NCBI GenBank assembly: GCA_028285035.1
Contig: JANQQF010000110.1
Span: 109,980 to 173,979, forward strand
Length of the DNA: 64,000 nucleotides
Direction of reading: 5' to 3'
From: Phycisphaerae bacterium
GTDB lineage: Bacteria > Chloroflexota > Anaerolineae > 4572-78 > J111
In this document: positions 61,892 to 64,000 of the stretch, piece after piece
Layout of the letters: each line of letters begins with the position of its first letter
Numbering within the stretch: the stretch's first letter is position 1
The notes under the pieces: model-generated
Seen by the model: only the letters and a program-made list of their open reading frames with translations
The model's database searches: none
What the model was told of the DNA's origin: nothing
Program-made: the position numbers and the translations under genes

Positions 61892-63006
61892 AGTTGTCAA
61901 AGCAACAGGTTCTTCTCCGTTACCCTTTGTTGGTGATGGGGGGCTTGGCTTTGCTGACGGGGATGTGGGCCGGTTTACTTCGGCTTGGCTGGGGTTGGCC
62001 GACACCCCACACAGCCCTCCCCATCAGTCACGGCCCGTTGATGGTCTCTGGCTTTCTGGGGACAGTGATCGGGATTGAGCGAGCAGTGGCTTTGTGTGGA
62101 TTGTCGCCAAAACATCTTTGGGCCTACCTTGGTCCGCTGTTAACGGGGCTGGGTGGGCTTAGTTTGATTCTGGGATTTTCAACCCCAGTTGGAGCGGGAT
62201 TGATCACGCTAGGAAGCCTGAACTTACTCCTTGTCTTTGGCGTGATCCTGCGATTACAGCTGGCGAGCTTTACCCTGATGATGGCGATGGGGGCGTTGCT
62301 ATGGTTTATCGGAAATATCCTCTGGTTTTGGGGCTGGCCGACTTATACAGTTGTTCTGTGGTGGAGTGGCTTTCTGATATTGACCATTGCAGGCGAGCGG
62401 CTAGAATTGAGCCGAATTCTACGACTATCCACTGGGGTGCAGCGTTTATTTGCCGGGATTGTCCTCCTCTTTTTAAGTGGTCTCTTGCTCTCTTTCAACG
62501 ACTTTGACTTGGGGGTGCGAGTGGCTGGAGGTGGCTTGGTAGCCGTAGCCATTTGGCTGTTGCGGTATGATCTGGCTCGCTACACTGTTCATAAATCAGA
62601 CTTGGCTCGTTTTATCGCGATTTGTCTATTGACTGGCTATTTGTGGCTGGGGATTGGTGGTGGGTTAGCCTTGGTCTATGGTGGAGTCACGGCGGGCTTT
62701 GCCTATGATGCGATCCAACACGCCATTTTTGTCGGCTTTGTTATGTCCATGATCTTTGGGCATGCGCCGATCATCGTGCCCGCTGTCTTGGGCGTGACTA
62801 TCCCTTTCCACACCACATTTTATGCGCACCTCATCCTGCTACATCTCTCCTTGCTGGTGCGGGTGGTCGGTGATCTGACCGGTGGGTTACAAGCTCGGCA
62901 ATGGGGAGGCTTGCTCAATGTGATCGCCATCCTCTTTTTTGTGCTGAATACAGTGCGAGCTGTTCGTAGCGCATCTGCCCAACTCAGCCCGCAGCGAGCA
63001 GCCTAG
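61888..63006 (+). CDS. multi-pass membrane protein, NnrS-like
   Basis: A 372-residue protein with about eleven helices. Histidines lie at helix ends (LPISHGPLMVSGFLGTVIGIERA, AIQHAIFVGFVMSMIFGHAP), the pattern of NnrS-type heme/copper membrane proteins linked to NO stress. The sequence is not typical enough to name it firmly. It overlaps the cupin gene and leads by 4 bases to two small membrane proteins. Confidence 0.65.
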   Translation: MKLSKQQVLLRYPLLVMGGLALLTGMWAGLLRLGWGWPTPHTALPISHGPLMVSGFLGTVIGIERAVALCGLSPKHLWAYLGPLLTGLGGLSLILGFSTPVGAGLITLGSLNLLLVFGVILRLQLASFTLMMAMGALLWFIGNILWFWGWPTYTVVLWWSGFLILTIAGERLELSRILRLSTGVQRLFAGIVLLFLSGLLLSFNDFDLGVRVAGGGLVAVAIWLLRYDLARYTVHKSDLARFIAICLLTGYLWLGIGGGLALVYGGVTAGFAYDAIQHAIFVGFVMSMIFGHAPIIVPAVLGVTIPFHTTFYAHLILLHLSLLVRVVGDLTGGLQARQWGGLLNVIAILFFVLNTVRAVRSASAQLSPQRAA

Positions 63007-63010
63007 CTCG

Positions 63011-63430
63011 ATGCCTCCTTTGACACGTTGGTTTATCAAAGCGGCGATGGTCTGCCTCATCAGCGCCTTCATTGCCAGAGCACTGATGGCTCTACTCCCG
63101 TTGTGGGGGCTACGAGCTGGGGTTGCTGCCTTGGCACCCGTATTTTTACACCTGTTTATGTGGGGCTGGGTGACGCAGATGATCTTTGGGGTCGTCTATT
63201 GGATGTTTCCGAAATATAGCCGAGAGCAACCCCACGGTAATGAAACGTTGTGGTTGGTCACATTTTGGTGTTTTAACCTTGGCCTACTTTTTCGAGTCAT
63301 CGGCGAGCCGCTTCATCTCCTGCGTCCCGAGGCACTGTGGGCCTGGCTGACCATTGGGGCGGCGGTGTTACAGTGGCTGGCTGGCGTCATTTTTGTGGTC
63401 AATACCTGGGGCCGGGTTAAGGAGCGATGA
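63011..63430 (+). CDS. small heme-copper-oxidase-like membrane protein
   Basis: A 139-residue protein with about four helices. FLHLFMWGWVTQMIFGVVYWMFPKYSR keeps a histidine and tryptophans in a pattern like a fragment of oxidase subunit I. The loop FRVIGEPLHLLRPEALW carries a second His. It starts four bases after the previous stop, so translation is coupled. The function is unknown. The next gene is a related paralogue. Confidence 0.65.
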   Translation: MPPLTRWFIKAAMVCLISAFIARALMALLPLWGLRAGVAALAPVFLHLFMWGWVTQMIFGVVYWMFPKYSREQPHGNETLWLVTFWCFNLGLLFRVIGEPLHLLRPEALWAWLTIGAAVLQWLAGVIFVVNTWGRVKER

Positions 63431-63431
63431 G

Positions 63432-63839
63432 ATGCCTCGTTTGAGTTGCTGGTTTATTCGCATGGCCCTGCTTTATTTTGCGCTTGGCACTACCTTCGGC
63501 GGCCTCATTCTGTGGCACAAAGGCATTCCTCTCAATCCCTTCATCTGGCGATTATTGCCGCTTCATATTGAGTTGCTCCTCTTTGGTTGGGTGGTACAAT
63601 TGGTGATGGGCGTAGGCTTTTGGATTTTCCCCCGATTTTGGCGGTCGCGTGGAGATGAGCGACCCGCTTGGGTGGCCTTTTGGCTGCTTAATGTGGGAGT
63701 GTGGTTGGCTGGAGGGGCCTCGCTTTTCGGCTGGCCCGCTTGGACCATTTCCATAGGCCGTCTGGCCGAGATTGGGGCGGCTCTCGCGTTTGCCCTGCAC
63801 GCTTGGCCTCGTATCAAACCGCCGGGTGTGGCCCAATGA
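63432..63839 (+). CDS. small heme-copper-oxidase-like membrane protein (paralogue)
   Basis: A 135-residue protein from ATG 63432 (GGAGCGATGAG spans the previous stop). Four helices, with LLPLHIELLLFGWVVQLVMGVGFWIFPRFWRSR mirroring the previous protein (H...W.VQ...G..FW.FP). It is the last gene seen. The pair may form a membrane complex with the NnrS-like protein. Confidence 0.65.
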   Translation: MPRLSCWFIRMALLYFALGTTFGGLILWHKGIPLNPFIWRLLPLHIELLLFGWVVQLVMGVGFWIFPRFWRSRGDERPAWVAFWLLNVGVWLAGGASLFGWPAWTISIGRLAEIGAALAFALHAWPRIKPPGVAQ

Positions 63840-63958
63840 AAACGTTTCGATTTACGATTAGGTTTCTTTGCCCCAAACCAAGTGTCAGCCTAAAATTGTA
63901 AATCGGTTAGTGTTTCTAATAGACAAACCATTTTAAACCCGTAAAATCGATGCTTGTC

Positions 63959-63983
63959 ATTCCCGCGTGCTTTTGGCGGGAAT
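63959..63983. repeat. short hairpin near the right edge
   Basis: ATTCCCGC and GCGGGAAT pair around a nine-base loop. The stretch 63840-64000 has no gene. Words of this type (CATTCCCGC...GCGGGAATCC) are common dispersed elements in many bacterial genomes. Confidence 0.55.
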
Positions 63984-64000
63984 CCACCGCTACAACGCCT

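Noticed and set aside
63840..63903. Small open frame starting at 63837
   Set aside because: It would encode about 21 residues without likeness to known proteins and runs into repeat-like sequence.
1..64000. tRNA, rRNA, insertion sequences, phage genes
   Set aside because: Gaps were scanned by eye for cloverleaf words, rRNA motifs and transposase or integrase motifs. None was found, though a computed search could still reveal a short RNA.

Overview
The window looks like a chromosomal segment of an uncultured Chloroflexota bacterium, probably Anaerolineae-like. This is inferred from gene style: a lipoprotein-type Sec-exported (clade II) nitrous oxide reductase, very large GT-C membrane proteins with extracellular beta-sandwich tails, exported lamin-tail/DUF11-type proteins, a VapBC pair, and intergenic spaces full of short palindromic tracts. 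No rRNA, tRNA, CRISPR array, transposase or phage gene was seen. Codon style and gene spacing look uniform.

Layout. (1) 1-4.6 kb, forward: the end of minE, rodA, a small membrane protein, gltX and an ABC-2 permease with no ATPase beside it. (2) 4.6-9.9 kb, reverse: a glycogen debranching enzyme, two overlapping zinc-ribbon membrane proteins, and a VapBC pair whose toxin gene is frameshifted twice. (3) 10-15.7 kb: an ATP-grasp enzyme, a tandemly duplicated YggX-type protein, a formyltransferase-like enzyme, galE and pfkA. (4) 16-23.9 kb, reverse: three large GT-C type membrane proteins. (5) 24-34 kb: an exported lamin-tail protein with a structured 5' leader, two histidine kinases, a response regulator, a methyltransferase, a B12-binding-type radical SAM protein and a large membrane protein. 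(6) 34.4-38.7 kb: a 1,421-residue secreted di-heme protein. (7) 38.7-49.2 kb: a probable glucosylglycerate module (GpgS, a histidine phosphatase, two GT4 enzymes, a hydroxyacid dehydrogenase and a GH13_18-type phosphorylase) around an alanine dehydrogenase/Lrp pair and ogt. (8) 49.2-64 kb: a Crp/Fnr regulator, a ferredoxin and a nos cluster: nosZ, a membrane protein, a fused nosD-nosF, nosY, nosL, SCO, a PCuAC chaperone, a cupredoxin and cytochrome c. A radical SAM/SPASM protein, a cupin and three multi-pass membrane proteins follow.

How the parts fit. The nos genes give a complete N2O-reducing unit: the catalytic lipoprotein, copper chaperones (NosL, SCO, PCuAC), the NosDFY maturation transporter and probable electron carriers (ferredoxin, cytochrome c, cupredoxin). 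The divergent Crp/Fnr regulator has a symmetric half-site pair in the shared promoter region. The sugar genes (glgX, pfkA, galE, GpgS module, GH13_18) suggest glycogen and compatible-solute metabolism.

Caution. Four single-base-scale frameshifts occur in three otherwise good genes (vapC twice, ferredoxin, PCuAC). They may be assembly errors rather than true decay. The most noteworthy items are the NosD-NosF fusion with a membrane linker, the di-heme giant, the doubled YggX, the glucosylglycerate module, the candidate structured RNA at 24.13-24.23 kb, and several families of palindromic intergenic repeats.
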